From positions 62,001 to 126,000 of the forward strand of contig NZ_QLLR01000010.1 of NCBI RefSeq assembly GCF_003259615.1: 64,000 nt of DNA. The letters are read 5' to 3'. This DNA comes from Pedobacter cryoconitis (GTDB lineage: Bacteria > Bacteroidota > Bacteroidia > Sphingobacteriales > Sphingobacteriaceae). A program made the position numbers and the translations under genes. Under the pieces are notes generated by a model that was not told the DNA's origin, made no database searches, and saw nothing but the letters and a program-made list of their open reading frames with translations. Of the stretch, positions 28,528 to 38,052 are shown piece after piece; position 1 is the first letter of the stretch; every line of letters starts with the position of its first letter.

Positions 28528-28685
28528 TTCTTTCTTAAATATAAAATGTGGCTTTTAAAAATGCAGCCGAAAATAATCAAATAGATTGATAATAGTACAT
28601 ATATACAACTACATTAACAAATTTTAATGTGTTAAAGGTGTTTAAAGGCTGTTTTCAAAAATATTTTATTTTTTTTTATCGAAGA

Positions 28686-28716
28686 TTTGCATTTATCAAA
28701 AAGGTGCGTATATTTG
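28686..28716 (+). promoter_or_regulatory. Consensus Bacteroidota promoter for tRNA-Gln
   Basis: TTTG at 28686-28689 (-33), a 19-base spacer and TATATTTG at 28709-28716 (-7) match the primary sigma factor consensus exactly. The predicted start is near 28723, about 35 bases before the tRNA. Confidence 0.85.
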
Positions 28717-28758
28717 CATTCCCAAACGAAACAACTCATGGTTATTTCTACGGAAGAT

Positions 28759-28829
28759 TGCCCGATAGTATAAAGGTAGTACAACGGTTTTTGGTACCGT
28801 TTGTCTAGGTTCGAATCCTGGTCGGGCAA
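28759..28829 (+). tRNA. tRNA-Gln (TTG anticodon)
   Basis: A 71-base cloverleaf. The acceptor stem is TGCCCGA/TCGGGCA. The anticodon arm ACGGT-TTTTGGT-ACCGT presents TTG, and the T arm contains GGTTCGAATCC. Discriminator base is A28829; CCA is not encoded. It is flanked by a consensus promoter upstream and a strong terminator downstream, so it is an independent unit. Confidence 0.96.
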
Positions 28830-28840
28830 CTAAACAATAT

Positions 28841-28873
28841 ATCGGATTGTGAGTAATCACAATCCGATTTTTT
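28841..28873 (+). terminator. Intrinsic terminator after tRNA-Gln
   Basis: ATCGGATTGTGA (28841-28852) pairs perfectly with TCACAATCCGAT (28857-28868) around GTAA, followed by six T. Confidence 0.92.
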
Positions 28874-28902
28874 CGTAACCCAGCATTGATACCCGTCTAA
28901 TC

Positions 28903-29844
28903 ATGCCCTTGCAATTTAATCCAGTTAAACTTTTCGCCGGAACCGGTACAAAAGCATTAGCACACAAAATTGCCGAAAGTTACGGCAAACCACTCGGTAA
29001 TGTAACCTTAAGCAGGTTTAGCGATGGTGAGTTTCAGCCTTCTTATGATGAAACAGTAAGAGGATGTGATGTATTCCTGATCCAATCTACCTACCAGCCT
29101 TCTGATAATTTAATGGAACTTTTGTTGATGATTGATGCCGCAAAGAGAGCTTCTGCGCATTATATCACTGCTGTTGTCCCTTATTATGGTTTGGCCAGAC
29201 AGGATAGAAAGGATAAACCAAGAGTTGCTATAGGAGCAAAATTAGTGGCTAATTTGTTGAAGTCTGCTGGTATCCACCGTATTATGACGATGGACTTGCA
29301 CGCAGCTCAGATACAAGGTTTCTTCGATATTCCTGTAGATCACTTAGATGGTTCAGTGATTTTCGTTCCTTATATCAAAAGCTTAGGACTTGAAAATCTG
29401 ACTATTGCTTCTCCGGATATGGGAGGATCATACAGAGCACGCACTTTTGCAAAGTTCTTTAATGCAGAGGTTGTAATTTGTGATAAACGCCGTAAACGTG
29501 CCAATGAAATTGAATCGATGTCAATTATTGGTGATGTAACGGGAATGGATATTGTTTTGATTGACGATATTTGCGATACTGCAGGTACATTGGCTAAAGC
29601 TGCGGCTTTAATCATGGAGAAAGGTGCAAAAAGTGTAAGAGCAGTTTGTACACACCCTGTATTATCTGGCAAAGCTTATGAGACAGTAGAAAACTCTATG
29701 CTTACCGAACTGATTGTAACGGATACTATCCCTTTAAAACAGGAAAGTCCAAAAATAAGAGTACTGAGCACAGCAAGTTTATTTGCGAAGGCGATTGCCA
29801 ATGTAAATGAGCATGGATCAATCAGTGATCTGTTTAGAGTTTAA
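28903..29844 (+). CDS. prs: Ribose-phosphate pyrophosphokinase
   Basis: 313 residues. Makes PRPP from ribose-5-phosphate and ATP for purine, pyrimidine, His and Trp synthesis. Visible motifs: LSRFSDGEFQP, the ATP-binding PYYGLARQDRKDKPR loop, MDLHAAQIQGFFDIPVDHL and the PRPP-binding DIVLIDDICDTAGTL near residue 222. Length matches class I enzymes. Start ATG at 28903; it lies 30 bases after the tRNA terminator and 93 bases before rplY. Confidence 0.97.
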   Translation: MPLQFNPVKLFAGTGTKALAHKIAESYGKPLGNVTLSRFSDGEFQPSYDETVRGCDVFLIQSTYQPSDNLMELLLMIDAAKRASAHYITAVVPYYGLARQDRKDKPRVAIGAKLVANLLKSAGIHRIMTMDLHAAQIQGFFDIPVDHLDGSVIFVPYIKSLGLENLTIASPDMGGSYRARTFAKFFNAEVVICDKRRKRANEIESMSIIGDVTGMDIVLIDDICDTAGTLAKAAALIMEKGAKSVRAVCTHPVLSGKAYETVENSMLTELIVTDTIPLKQESPKIRVLSTASLFAKAIANVNEHGSISDLFRV

Positions 29845-29869
29845 TATTAATAACAAATAAATATATAAA

Positions 29870-29910
29870 GATGAAACCTGAATGGTCTGCAAGACCATGA
29901 AAGCTTCATC
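29870..29910 (+). promoter_or_regulatory. Interrupted hairpin in the rplY leader
   Basis: Two nested stems: GATGAA (29870-29875) with TTCATC (29905-29910), and ATGGTCT (29882-29888) with AGACCAT (29892-29898) over a 3-base loop. No T-tract follows, so it is not an ordinary terminator. It sits 27 bases before the rplY ATG and could be a ribosomal-protein leader. Confidence 0.5.
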
Positions 29911-29937
29911 TCCATTAAAAAACAAATTAAAAACAAG

Positions 29938-30516
29938 ATGAAAATAATCGCAATTAGCGGTTCTCCAAGAGAGAACGTAGGGAAACGCGATGCTAAAGAG
30001 CTTCGCTATGAAGGTAAAGTTCCTGCAGTATTGTATGGTGGTAAAGAACAAGCACATTTTGCTGTAGTTATTACAGAATTAAAAGATGCTATTTACACTC
30101 CTGAAGCAAACTTTTTAGAAATTGATATCAATGGTACAAAAACCAAAGCAATCATAAAAGAGTTACAATTTCACCCATTAACAGACGTATTATTACACGT
30201 AGATTTTCTTCAGTTATTTGATGACAAAGAAATCGTTATGGAAATTCCTGTAAGATTAGAAGGAACTTCTCCAGGTGTTAAAATGGGTGGTAAATTAGTT
30301 CAGAAATTACGTAAACTTCGTGTTAAATCTTTCCCGAAAGATATGCCACAGGTTGTTGACGTTAGCATTGCTAAATTAGAAGTAGGTAATTTATTCCGTG
30401 TACGTGACCTTGCAAAAGCAGCATACACAATTACTAACACTCCAGAAGATACAATCGTTTCTGTTGGTATGTCAAGAGCTCTTAAACAAGCTGAACAACA
30501 AGCAGGTAAAAAATAA
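29938..30516 (+). CDS. rplY: 50S ribosomal protein L25 / general stress protein Ctc
   Basis: 192 residues: N-terminal 5S-rRNA-binding L25 domain (GSPRENVGKRDAKELRYEGKVP onward, to about residue 95) and a C-terminal TL5 beta domain (IVMEIPVRLEGTSPGVK onward), the long Ctc form. Binds 5S rRNA in the large subunit. The pairing rplY-pth seen here is common in bacteria. A strong terminator separates the two, and pth has its own -7 box. Confidence 0.96.
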   Translation: MKIIAISGSPRENVGKRDAKELRYEGKVPAVLYGGKEQAHFAVVITELKDAIYTPEANFLEIDINGTKTKAIIKELQFHPLTDVLLHVDFLQLFDDKEIVMEIPVRLEGTSPGVKMGGKLVQKLRKLRVKSFPKDMPQVVDVSIAKLEVGNLFRVRDLAKAAYTITNTPEDTIVSVGMSRALKQAEQQAGKK

Positions 30517-30536
30517 GCTGATCTATAGCTTTACAG

Positions 30537-30570
30537 AAAGCAGCACTGAATTTTCAGTGCTGCTTTTTTT
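30537..30570 (+). terminator. Intrinsic terminator after rplY
   Basis: AAAGCAGCACTGA pairs with TCAGTGCTGCTTT (arms within 30537-30566) over a 4-base loop, followed by a T run. Confidence 0.9.
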
Positions 30571-30612
30571 ATGCTTTAATTTTTCATCAATAACAGGTTT
30601 CATATAAACTGT

Positions 30613-30620
30613 TATCTTTG
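30613..30620 (+). promoter_or_regulatory. Putative -7 element (TATCTTTG) for pth
   Basis: TATCTTTG fits TAnnTTTG and lies 20 bases before the pth ATG. The -33 element is weak or absent. Confidence 0.5.
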
Positions 30621-30640
30621 CGGAAAAGAAAGAGTGATAC

Positions 30641-31201
30641 ATGAAATATTTGATAGTAGGTCTGGGAAATATAGGATCAGAGTACATGGGTACCAGGCAT
30701 AATATAGGATTTGAAATTGCAGACGAACTGGTTAAACAGCTTGGTGGTTCCTTTTCTAATATACGGTTAGCTTATTATTCTGAAGTATCCTGGAAAGGCA
30801 GAAAGCTCCATGTGATTAAACCGACTACTTATATGAATTTAAGCGGCAGAGCAGTTAATTACTGGATGCAGGAATTAAATATCCCACTAGAGAATGTATT
30901 GGTTATCGTAGACGATATTGCACTTCCGCTGGGAAAGTTAAGGCTTAAATTGAAAGGAAGCAGTGCCGGTCATAACGGGTTGAAAAGTATAGAAGCGAGC
31001 TGCGGAAGCCAGGATTATCCAAGATTACGTTTTGGAGTGAGTGATAACTTTGCGAAAGGCAGACAAGCGGATTATGTTTTAGATGGCTTTGATAAAGACG
31101 AATTGCCTGAATTACCTGCGCTGATTGAAAAAAGTGTAGCACTGATCCAGAGTTTTGTAACTGTGGGACCAGCGCATACGATGACTGCTTTTAATAAATA
31201 A
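30641..31201 (+). CDS. pth: Peptidyl-tRNA hydrolase
   Basis: 186 residues. Releases peptides from prematurely dropped peptidyl-tRNA. Catalytic His in GTRHNIGFEIAD (near residue 21), the Asn of KPTTYMNLSG, DDIALPLGKLRLKLKGSSAGHNG and the following substrate-binding loop are all present. Length is normal. It converges with the minus-strand kinase gene, with 30 bases between them. Confidence 0.97.
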   Translation: MKYLIVGLGNIGSEYMGTRHNIGFEIADELVKQLGGSFSNIRLAYYSEVSWKGRKLHVIKPTTYMNLSGRAVNYWMQELNIPLENVLVIVDDIALPLGKLRLKLKGSSAGHNGLKSIEASCGSQDYPRLRFGVSDNFAKGRQADYVLDGFDKDELPELPALIEKSVALIQSFVTVGPAHTMTAFNK

Positions 31202-31231
31202 CAGGAGCACTGTTAGTCAATATCAAATTGC

Positions 31232-32833
31232 TTATAGCATTAATGCCTTTTTATCAGTAAAATGGGTGATTTTCTCATGTAATAAGCGAAGTTCAAAAGG
31301 TTTGCTTAACACATCATTTGCACCTGCATCAATTGCAGCCTTCTTATCATTTTCCATGACTGCTGCAGAGAAGGTAATAATAGGAATATCTTTTTTACCC
31401 GGTATATAGTCGTTTCTGATCAGTTTTGTAGCTTCCAGTCCGTTCATCACGGGCATAAAGGTATCCATCAGGATCAAATCGTAATTGTTATCTCTGAGTT
31501 TATCCAGTGCTTCCTGTCCGTTTTCAGCAAAATCGGCAATTACTTCCCAGTCTTTCATGATTTTAACGATCAGGAATTTGTTGATTGGGTTATCCTCAGC
31601 AACCAGAATCCTTACCCCGTTAAATGGCAGAAGTTTATCCAGATGTTTCTCTTTGGGTTCAGGGAGGTCCTGTAAAACTTCATACCAGTTGACAAAACAA
31701 AAAGTGCTTCCCTGTCCCTCGCAACTGTCAACAGTGAGTACACCGCCTTTAAGACGCGCCAGGTTCTTCACAATTGAAAGGCCCAGTCCTGTACCTCCAA
31801 AGTTCATCGTGGTACTCTCATCTGCCTGCTCAAAGGTTTCGAAGATCTTCTCAATTTTGTCGGTCGGGATACCGATTCCAGTGTCGGTAACAGAGAACCT
31901 GATTTGCAGGTTATTTCCTTTGCGGTCCAGTATCTCTACTTTTAGCGTTACACTACCTTTATTGGTGAATTTAATCGCATTGCCAATCAGGTTCATCAAA
32001 ATCTGATTCAGCCTTAAAGAATCGGCAGATACGTTTTTAGGCAGATCAGGATCGAAGGAAGTAATCAGTTCCAGATCTTTTTCTTTTGCCCTGATACTTA
32101 AAAGATTGATAACCGCATGGCAAACTTCTGCCAGGTCTGTTGCAGTCCGGTTAATTTTGAACATACCCGCGTCAATCTTCGATAAATCCAGAATATCATT
32201 AATCACACCCAGTAAAGAATTCGAAGAGATTTGCAGTAGCGAAATCATTTCGTTCTGCTCAGCGGTAAGTGTTGTTTTTTCCAGTAAATTAGCCAGCCCA
32301 ATAATACCATTGATTGGCGTACGGATTTCGTGACTCATATTGGCCAGGAAATTCTCTTTTATTTTCTTTCCCTGTTCAGCAAGTTCTTTTGCTTTAATCA
32401 GTTCTTTCTGGTAGGCTTCAAGCTCTTTATTCTTTTTAACAATATCCCTTTGTGTTCTAACAAATTGTAAAAAAGAATCTACTTTCGCAGAGGTTACATA
32501 AGGATTTAAAGGCTTGTACAAGTAATCAACTGCTCCGGTATTCAGTCCTTTTACGGCATATTTGGCATCTGTTGAAATTGCAGTTACAAAAATAACCAGT
32601 ATATCTTTTGTTCTGGGGTTGCTTTTTAGTATTTCTACCAATTCAAAACCATCCATTTCCGGCATCTGAACATCCACTAGTGCAATGGCAATGTCCATTT
32701 CCCAGGCCAATCTTAATGCTTCGTTAGGCAGAGTGGTAGAAATCAGATTTACATCGTCTCTTTCCAGCAAGGCTTCCAACGCAATTATGTTCTCGGGTCT
32801 GTCATCAACAATAAGAATATTAATCTTTTCCAT
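31232..32833 (-). CDS. Hybrid response regulator/histidine kinase (REC-HisKA-HATPase-REC)
   Basis: 533 residues, no membrane segment. An N-terminal receiver (ILIVDDRPEN, phosphoacceptor Asp in LVDVQMPEMDG) is followed by a coiled-coil linker. HisKA has its His in NMSHEIRTPING (near 167). An HATPase domain (GTGLGLSIVKNLARLKGG) and a second receiver (ILVAEDNPINKFL, Asp in LMDTFMPVMNG) complete it. It is the last gene of a three-gene minus-strand operon behind cheR and the CHASE3 kinase, and could receive phosphate from the upstream kinase. Output is unknown because no DNA-binding domain is present. Confidence 0.93.
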   Translation of the reverse strand: MEKINILIVDDRPENIIALEALLERDDVNLISTTLPNEALRLAWEMDIAIALVDVQMPEMDGFELVEILKSNPRTKDILVIFVTAISTDAKYAVKGLNTGAVDYLYKPLNPYVTSAKVDSFLQFVRTQRDIVKKNKELEAYQKELIKAKELAEQGKKIKENFLANMSHEIRTPINGIIGLANLLEKTTLTAEQNEMISLLQISSNSLLGVINDILDLSKIDAGMFKINRTATDLAEVCHAVINLLSIRAKEKDLELITSFDPDLPKNVSADSLRLNQILMNLIGNAIKFTNKGSVTLKVEILDRKGNNLQIRFSVTDTGIGIPTDKIEKIFETFEQADESTTMNFGGTGLGLSIVKNLARLKGGVLTVDSCEGQGSTFCFVNWYEVLQDLPEPKEKHLDKLLPFNGVRILVAEDNPINKFLIVKIMKDWEVIADFAENGQEALDKLRDNNYDLILMDTFMPVMNGLEATKLIRNDYIPGKKDIPIITFSAAVMENDKKAAIDAGANDVLSKPFELRLLHEKITHFTDKKALML

Positions 32834-32863
32834 AATTTTAAGGGGGAATCTTTCTGAAAAGAC

Positions 32864-33700
32864 CTATGCTATTTTTTGGTAAATGTTATTTTTTTTATCC
32901 ACGATCTTAAAGCGACCGATTTCTGAACTTCTTAAAGTCTCTTTGGAGCCTAAACAAAGAAAGCCAAAGTTAGCTAAACTATTGTAAAAAAGATCAATCA
33001 CCTTTTTTTGAAGGGTAGTATTGAAGTAAATCAGCACATTGCGGCACGAAATCAGCTGAAACTCATTGAAGACTCCGTCGGAGGCTAAATTGTGTGCGGA
33101 GAACAGCATGTTCTTTTTTAAAGAATGATTAATTGATGCGGCTCCGTAGCGTGCCGTATAATAATCTGCAAGTGTATGCAATGCCCCCGTTTTCTGATAA
33201 TTTTCTGAATAATGTTTCATCTTCTGCAAATCGTAAATCCCATTTTTGGCAAACTCTAAAACATCAGCATTGATGTCAGTTCCATAAAAGAAACTCCGTT
33301 CATATAAGTTCTGTTCAGCAAACAGAATTGCAAACGAATAAAGTTCTTCTCCGGTTGAACAGCCCGCGTTCCATACTTTTATCCTTTGATAGGATCTTAA
33401 ATAAGGAATGATATGTTCCGCGACCGATTTATAAAAAACCGGATCTCTGAACATTTCGGTTACGTTCACTGTAATTTCAATCAGAAAATATTCAAAGTAG
33501 TCATGGTCATTTGTTAATAAGGTACGTAATTCAAACAAACTTAGTTGTTGTAACTGCATAATTCTTGTCACTCTTCTTTTGAGTGAGGCAGCCGAATAAT
33601 CACTAAAATCAAAGCCATGTATATTGTAGATGAAACTAGTAAGGCTTTCCAGCTCTTCATAGCTAATTACATCTTCCGGGTTCTCTGCTGACGGGCTCAT
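32864..33700 (-). CDS. cheR: CheR-type protein-glutamate O-methyltransferase
   Basis: 278 residues. The N-terminal helical CheR domain (LTSFIYNIHGFDFSDYSAASLKRR) precedes a SAM-dependent methyltransferase domain with VWNAGCSTGEELYSFAI (SAM site) and LISCRNVLIYFNTTLQKK, the CheR signature. CheR methylates glutamates of chemoreceptors. Here no receptor or cheB is adjacent; instead it lies between two hybrid kinases, one base after the CHASE3 kinase stop. This suggests it modifies the kinase signalling domains rather than flagellar chemotaxis. The target is inferred. Confidence 0.93.
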   Translation of the reverse strand: MSPSAENPEDVISYEELESLTSFIYNIHGFDFSDYSAASLKRRVTRIMQLQQLSLFELRTLLTNDHDYFEYFLIEITVNVTEMFRDPVFYKSVAEHIIPYLRSYQRIKVWNAGCSTGEELYSFAILFAEQNLYERSFFYGTDINADVLEFAKNGIYDLQKMKHYSENYQKTGALHTLADYYTARYGAASINHSLKKNMLFSAHNLASDGVFNEFQLISCRNVLIYFNTTLQKKVIDLFYNSLANFGFLCLGSKETLRSSEIGRFKIVDKKNNIYQKIA

Positions 33701-33701
33701 C

Positions 33702-36700
33702 TTAACTTAACCATACTCTTAACATAGATAATAACTGATCAATATCAACTGGTTTAGCTATATAATCATTTGCCCCGGCTTCAATACACTTTTCGCGGTC
33801 ATTCTTCATTGCCTTAGCGGTTAACGCTATAATTGGCAGTTTCTTATATTCGCGCTTTTCCCTGATCGTTCGCATCGCTTCATAACCATCCATTTCGGGC
33901 ATCATAATGTCCATCAGTACGAGGTCAATATTTGCTGTCTCTTCAAGTTTTTCAATGGCTTCCCTGCCGTTGTTGGCAATCACAATATTGATGTCGTAAA
34001 CCTGCAGCGCACTGGATAAGGCAAAGATATTCCGCATATCATCATCGGTAATCAGGATCGTTTTATCTTTCAGTACTTTTTCTATGGTAGAAACAGTTTT
34101 ATTCTTCGAAGACCCTTTGACAGTGGTTTGAAAGTTGTCCTGTTTTTTTAACTTATTCATAAACAGGCTAACCTCGTCAATCAACCTGTCATTAGATTTG
34201 TTCGACTTCAAAACCATAGCCTCAGAATACTTCATAATATGTGCAATCTTATCCTGGTCAAGTTCCATTGCCGTATTGATAATAACCGGGATATGGGTAA
34301 ACCTGTCTTGTGTTTTGATCTGGTCGAGTAAATCAAAACCAGAAGTGTCAGGAAGATTTAAGTCTAGTATAATGCAGTCGAATGTTTGATTTTCCAGCAT
34401 ATCCAGCGCCTCCTGACCAGTAAACGCTTGTGCAACCTCAATACCTTTCTCAACCAGTTGTTCTTTAACGGCAAGACTTTGCAGCTCGTGATCTTCAATG
34501 ATCAGTACCGTCTGGAAATTATATAAAATATGGCCTGAGTTTAAAACGGAGAAAGCATGATCCAGCTGATCTTTTTCAATTGGTTTTTTCAGGAAGCCAA
34601 TCGCACCCTCTTTCAGTGCTCTTTCTCCTTTGACTTCACCAGCCGACATCATGTGGATCGGGATATGTTTAGTTTGCGGATTATCTTTTAACCTTTTCAG
34701 GATACTCCAGCCGTCCATCACTGGCAGCATAATATCCAGGATAATCGCATCAGGAAGATCTTTTATGGCCATTTCCAGTCCTACATCACCACTATGTGCC
34801 AATAAAGGTTCAAACCCTTTTTCAATCGCATAATCTTTCAGTACATCTGCAAAGACCAAATCATCTTCCACAATTAATAAAGTTTGCTTCCTGTTTTTAT
34901 TCACAGGAACCGAAACTGGTTCTTCCGGAATCAATGGCATTAAAACTGGTTCAGGATGTGGTACAGTTTCAGCGGCAGAAGATTGGTTTTGAGGTGTTAC
35001 CGGCAAATATAGTGTGAAACAACTTCCGATACCCGTCCCACTATTCACCTGGATCTCTCCACCTAAAATATTGGCAAGTTCTTTACTAATAGAAAGCCCA
35101 AGTCCGGTACCTCCATACTTTCTGCTGGTTGTACCATCGGCTTGTTTAAAGGCTTCAAATATGAGCTTCTGTTTATCTTGCGGGATACCTATTCCAGAAT
35201 CTTTAACACTGAAGGAAATAACCTGCTGATTATTATTTTTAAGATTGTCGGAATAATATTTGAGCTGCTCATCTGCCAGGTCAATTTCCAGTTTAATCTC
35301 CCCGTTTTCAGGAGTGAACTTAAAGGCATTTGATAAAAGATTCTTAATGATCTGTTCTGCTCTTGATAAATCAGTCATGATACGCTCAGGCAGCCCCTGA
35401 CCAAGGATAATCTGATAATCTATTTTTTTGCTTCTGGCAATCTCCGTAAACAGAGACTCCATATTTTGTTTGACTTCCAGAGGTCTGACTGTCTCAATAT
35501 CCAGGTCAACTTTTCCAGACTCTATTTTTGAAAGGTCAAGAATATCATTAATTAAAGTCAGCAGATCACTTCCTGCATTATGGATTACCCCAGCATACTT
35601 AAGCTGCTCTTCATTTAAATTTTCCGGCCTGTTTTCTTTTAAGATCCTTGCCAGGATCAGGATACTGTTCAGCGGTGTTCTTAATTCATGACTCATATTC
35701 GCCAGGAATTCTGATTTATATTTGCTGGATACTTCAAGCTCTTCAGCTTTTAAACTCATCGCTTCCCTGGCTTCGTTTACAGAAATATTACGCTCTTCCA
35801 GTAAGCTCGCTTTTTCTTCCAGTTCGGCATTGGTTTGACGAAGCTCTTCTTGTTGTACCCGAAGCTCTTCTTCTGAAGCTTGTAATTCTTCAGATTTATG
35901 GATCAGCTCTTCATTGGTTGTGCGCAACTCTTCCTGCTGACTTTCCAGCTCTTCTGCCTGTTGCTGCGTCTGCATAAACAAGTCACGCAATTGTGCCCTT
36001 GCGACTGCACTATTGATCCCAACACCTATACTCTCAGTAATTGTACTTAAGAAAAGGTTCACAATTTCATCCGGTTCAGCAGAAAGTCCCAATTCGATGA
36101 CTGCGATGGTTTCCTCTTCAAAAAGAACAGGGATGATCAGTATTGTATTTGGCGGCGTGTTGCCCAGTCCTGAAGAAATTTTCAGGTAATCTGCAGGAAT
36201 ATCGTGAAGTTGTTTACTTCGCTTTTCCAATGCAACCTGGCCCACAAGACCTTCACCGAGTGCAATTTCTTTGACTTTTCCTTTTTTCTCCTGGTAAGCA
36301 TAACCACCGCTCAGCTGTAAGGTTTCTCTTTTCGGATTGAACAGGTACAATGCACCTACCGAGGCCGATAAATAAGTACACAGTTCAGTAATGATATGGG
36401 TGGATAATTCATCGGTTTCCTGTTCTCCGCGCATGGATTCATTGATTGCGGATGCGCCGGATAATAACCAGTTCTTTTGTGTATTCTCTTCGGATAGTGC
36501 TTCCAGCTGAGCATTGTTTTCTCTGATTGTAATTTCTGTTAACTTCTGTTCATCAAATGTTCTTTTAATGAAGCTGAACAAGTATAAGATTAATCCGAAA
36601 ATAATCACTGAACTGGCGACGACAATAATCGTAGACTGCGTTGCACTCTTCACGCGCTTCTGTGTTCTTACCACAAGCAGTGCTTGTTCTGCATGGATAG

Positions 36701-37181
36701 CTGCATTATTGATCCGGAGCATATCTGTTTTAAATGCCCGGCCTTTATCGGTAAGCACCATCCGCACAGCATCATCTTTTCCTTTGGTATCATTGGTCAG
36801 CAGAATATCTTCCATATCCTTGACTTTTTGTGCTGAATAAAATTCAAGGGAATCCAGCCTCCGCTGCTGATTCGGGTTATCCGCCGTCAGCTTCTGCATT
36901 TCCTTGACTTTAGGAATGATCTGGTGAATGTTTTTAGTGTAAGTTTCCAGATATTCCTTACGCTGGGTAATGATATACCCTCTTAAAGAAGTTTCAGAAT
37001 TTAATAATTTCAGTTCAACATCCTGTGCAACATCAATTACATCATAAGTGTGGTTTTCCCATTTCGCATCTTCATTCATCAGCTCGATGCTGTAATAGGA
37101 AGTAACTGCGGAAAGCAGAACAAATAGCAGAGAAATAACAAAGCCTGTTAATACCTGCTGTTTAAACGTTAATTTGAACAT
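33702..37181 (-). CDS. CHASE3/GAF hybrid sensor histidine kinase with three receivers
   Basis: 1159 residues. A first membrane helix (about 8-31), a CHASE3 extracellular sensor and a second helix (about 183-205) form the input. A GAF domain (about 245-395) and a long Glu/Gln-rich coiled coil (about 400-485) follow. HisKA has its His in NMSHELRTPLNS (near 499), then HATPase (GTGLGLSISKELANILGG). Three receivers follow: LLIVEDDLVF/ILDIMLPVMDG, VLIIEDHELQ/ILDLNLPDTSG and ILITDDDMRN/LMDIMMPEMDG, starting near 770, 890 and 1040. Heads the operon with cheR and the REC-kinase-REC gene. The signal sensed is unknown. Confidence 0.94.
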   Translation of the reverse strand: MFKLTFKQQVLTGFVISLLFVLLSAVTSYYSIELMNEDAKWENHTYDVIDVAQDVELKLLNSETSLRGYIITQRKEYLETYTKNIHQIIPKVKEMQKLTADNPNQQRRLDSLEFYSAQKVKDMEDILLTNDTKGKDDAVRMVLTDKGRAFKTDMLRINNAAIHAEQALLVVRTQKRVKSATQSTIIVVASSVIIFGLILYLFSFIKRTFDEQKLTEITIRENNAQLEALSEENTQKNWLLSGASAINESMRGEQETDELSTHIITELCTYLSASVGALYLFNPKRETLQLSGGYAYQEKKGKVKEIALGEGLVGQVALEKRSKQLHDIPADYLKISSGLGNTPPNTILIIPVLFEEETIAVIELGLSAEPDEIVNLFLSTITESIGVGINSAVARAQLRDLFMQTQQQAEELESQQEELRTTNEELIHKSEELQASEEELRVQQEELRQTNAELEEKASLLEERNISVNEAREAMSLKAEELEVSSKYKSEFLANMSHELRTPLNSILILARILKENRPENLNEEQLKYAGVIHNAGSDLLTLINDILDLSKIESGKVDLDIETVRPLEVKQNMESLFTEIARSKKIDYQIILGQGLPERIMTDLSRAEQIIKNLLSNAFKFTPENGEIKLEIDLADEQLKYYSDNLKNNNQQVISFSVKDSGIGIPQDKQKLIFEAFKQADGTTSRKYGGTGLGLSISKELANILGGEIQVNSGTGIGSCFTLYLPVTPQNQSSAAETVPHPEPVLMPLIPEEPVSVPVNKNRKQTLLIVEDDLVFADVLKDYAIEKGFEPLLAHSGDVGLEMAIKDLPDAIILDIMLPVMDGWSILKRLKDNPQTKHIPIHMMSAGEVKGERALKEGAIGFLKKPIEKDQLDHAFSVLNSGHILYNFQTVLIIEDHELQSLAVKEQLVEKGIEVAQAFTGQEALDMLENQTFDCIILDLNLPDTSGFDLLDQIKTQDRFTHIPVIINTAMELDQDKIAHIMKYSEAMVLKSNKSNDRLIDEVSLFMNKLKKQDNFQTTVKGSSKNKTVSTIEKVLKDKTILITDDDMRNIFALSSALQVYDINIVIANNGREAIEKLEETANIDLVLMDIMMPEMDGYEAMRTIREKREYKKLPIIALTAKAMKNDREKCIEAGANDYIAKPVDIDQLLSMLRVWLS

Positions 37182-37366
37182 ATGTAGTTAAAAATCAGAT
37201 TATTAAAATTTTTCGTGCTCAAGCTTGCTATTTAATCTGAAAAGGTAAATAAGGGCCGGCACGCTTAAAATGCAAGACAATTATACTGATAAATACGCAT
37301 CCCTTGGGAGAAAGGGGGAAAAATGCCCGGTAATTTTAAGCAGGCGTTAAAAATTTACACAAATTC

Positions 37367-38050
37367 TTAGAGTTCCAGCAGGCATTGTGCATAAGTAGGA
37401 CCCACAGGGATGATTTTCTCTCCGATCCAGAGCTGGTTTCTGTCAAACTTGGTTACCGCACTTTTTGCAACTATAAATGCACGGTGTGTCCGGATGAATT
37501 TTTGTGCAGGCAGCAGCGCCTGCATTTCACTGATTGGCATTCTGGTACTCAGCGAAGGATTGTTTTGCAGGTTAATCTGGGTGTAATTACCCGCAGCTTC
37601 AATAAACAGAATATCTTCAATAGCGACTTTAATCTGCTCGTATCCATCCTTAATAAATATATAGGTATACTGATTGGCAGTAACTGCCTTTTTGCGCAAA
37701 CTATGAAGCTCTTCTGCCTTATTACAGGCCTTTAAAAAACGGGCTAAAGAGAAAGGTTTAAGCAGATAATCCAGCGCATTCAATTCAAACCCTTTTACAG
37801 CGTGTTCCGCATAAGCAGTTGTGAAAATAACCAGTGGAGGATTGCTCAAACTGTTTAGAAAATCGATCCCGTTAATGTCCGGCATTTTAATGTCCAGGAA
37901 AATCAGGTCTACTTCATTCTGCTGTAAAAAAGTAATGGCATCAAAAGCATTGGTAAATACAGCCTGAAGGGTAATAAAAGAAACTTTGGAGGCATGAGAT
38001 TTTACTATATCCAGCGCTATGGGCTCGTCATCTATCGCTATGGCAATCAT
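37367..38050 (-). CDS. LytTR family response regulator
   Basis: 227 residues. N-terminal receiver (IAIAIDDEPIALDIV, phosphoacceptor Asp in LIFLDIKMPDING, Lys in YLLKPFSLARF) and a C-terminal LytTR DNA-binding domain (about 125-227; IEDILFIEAAGNYTQINL, FIRTHRAFIVAK). It is two bases downstream of the partner kinase gene, forming a LytS/LytR-like pair. Its regulon cannot be deduced here. Confidence 0.94.
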   Translation of the reverse strand: MIAIAIDDEPIALDIVKSHASKVSFITLQAVFTNAFDAITFLQQNEVDLIFLDIKMPDINGIDFLNSLSNPPLVIFTTAYAEHAVKGFELNALDYLLKPFSLARFLKACNKAEELHSLRKKAVTANQYTYIFIKDGYEQIKVAIEDILFIEAAGNYTQINLQNNPSLSTRMPISEMQALLPAQKFIRTHRAFIVAKSAVTKFDRNQLWIGEKIIPVGPTYAQCLLEL

Positions 38051-38052
38051 TT

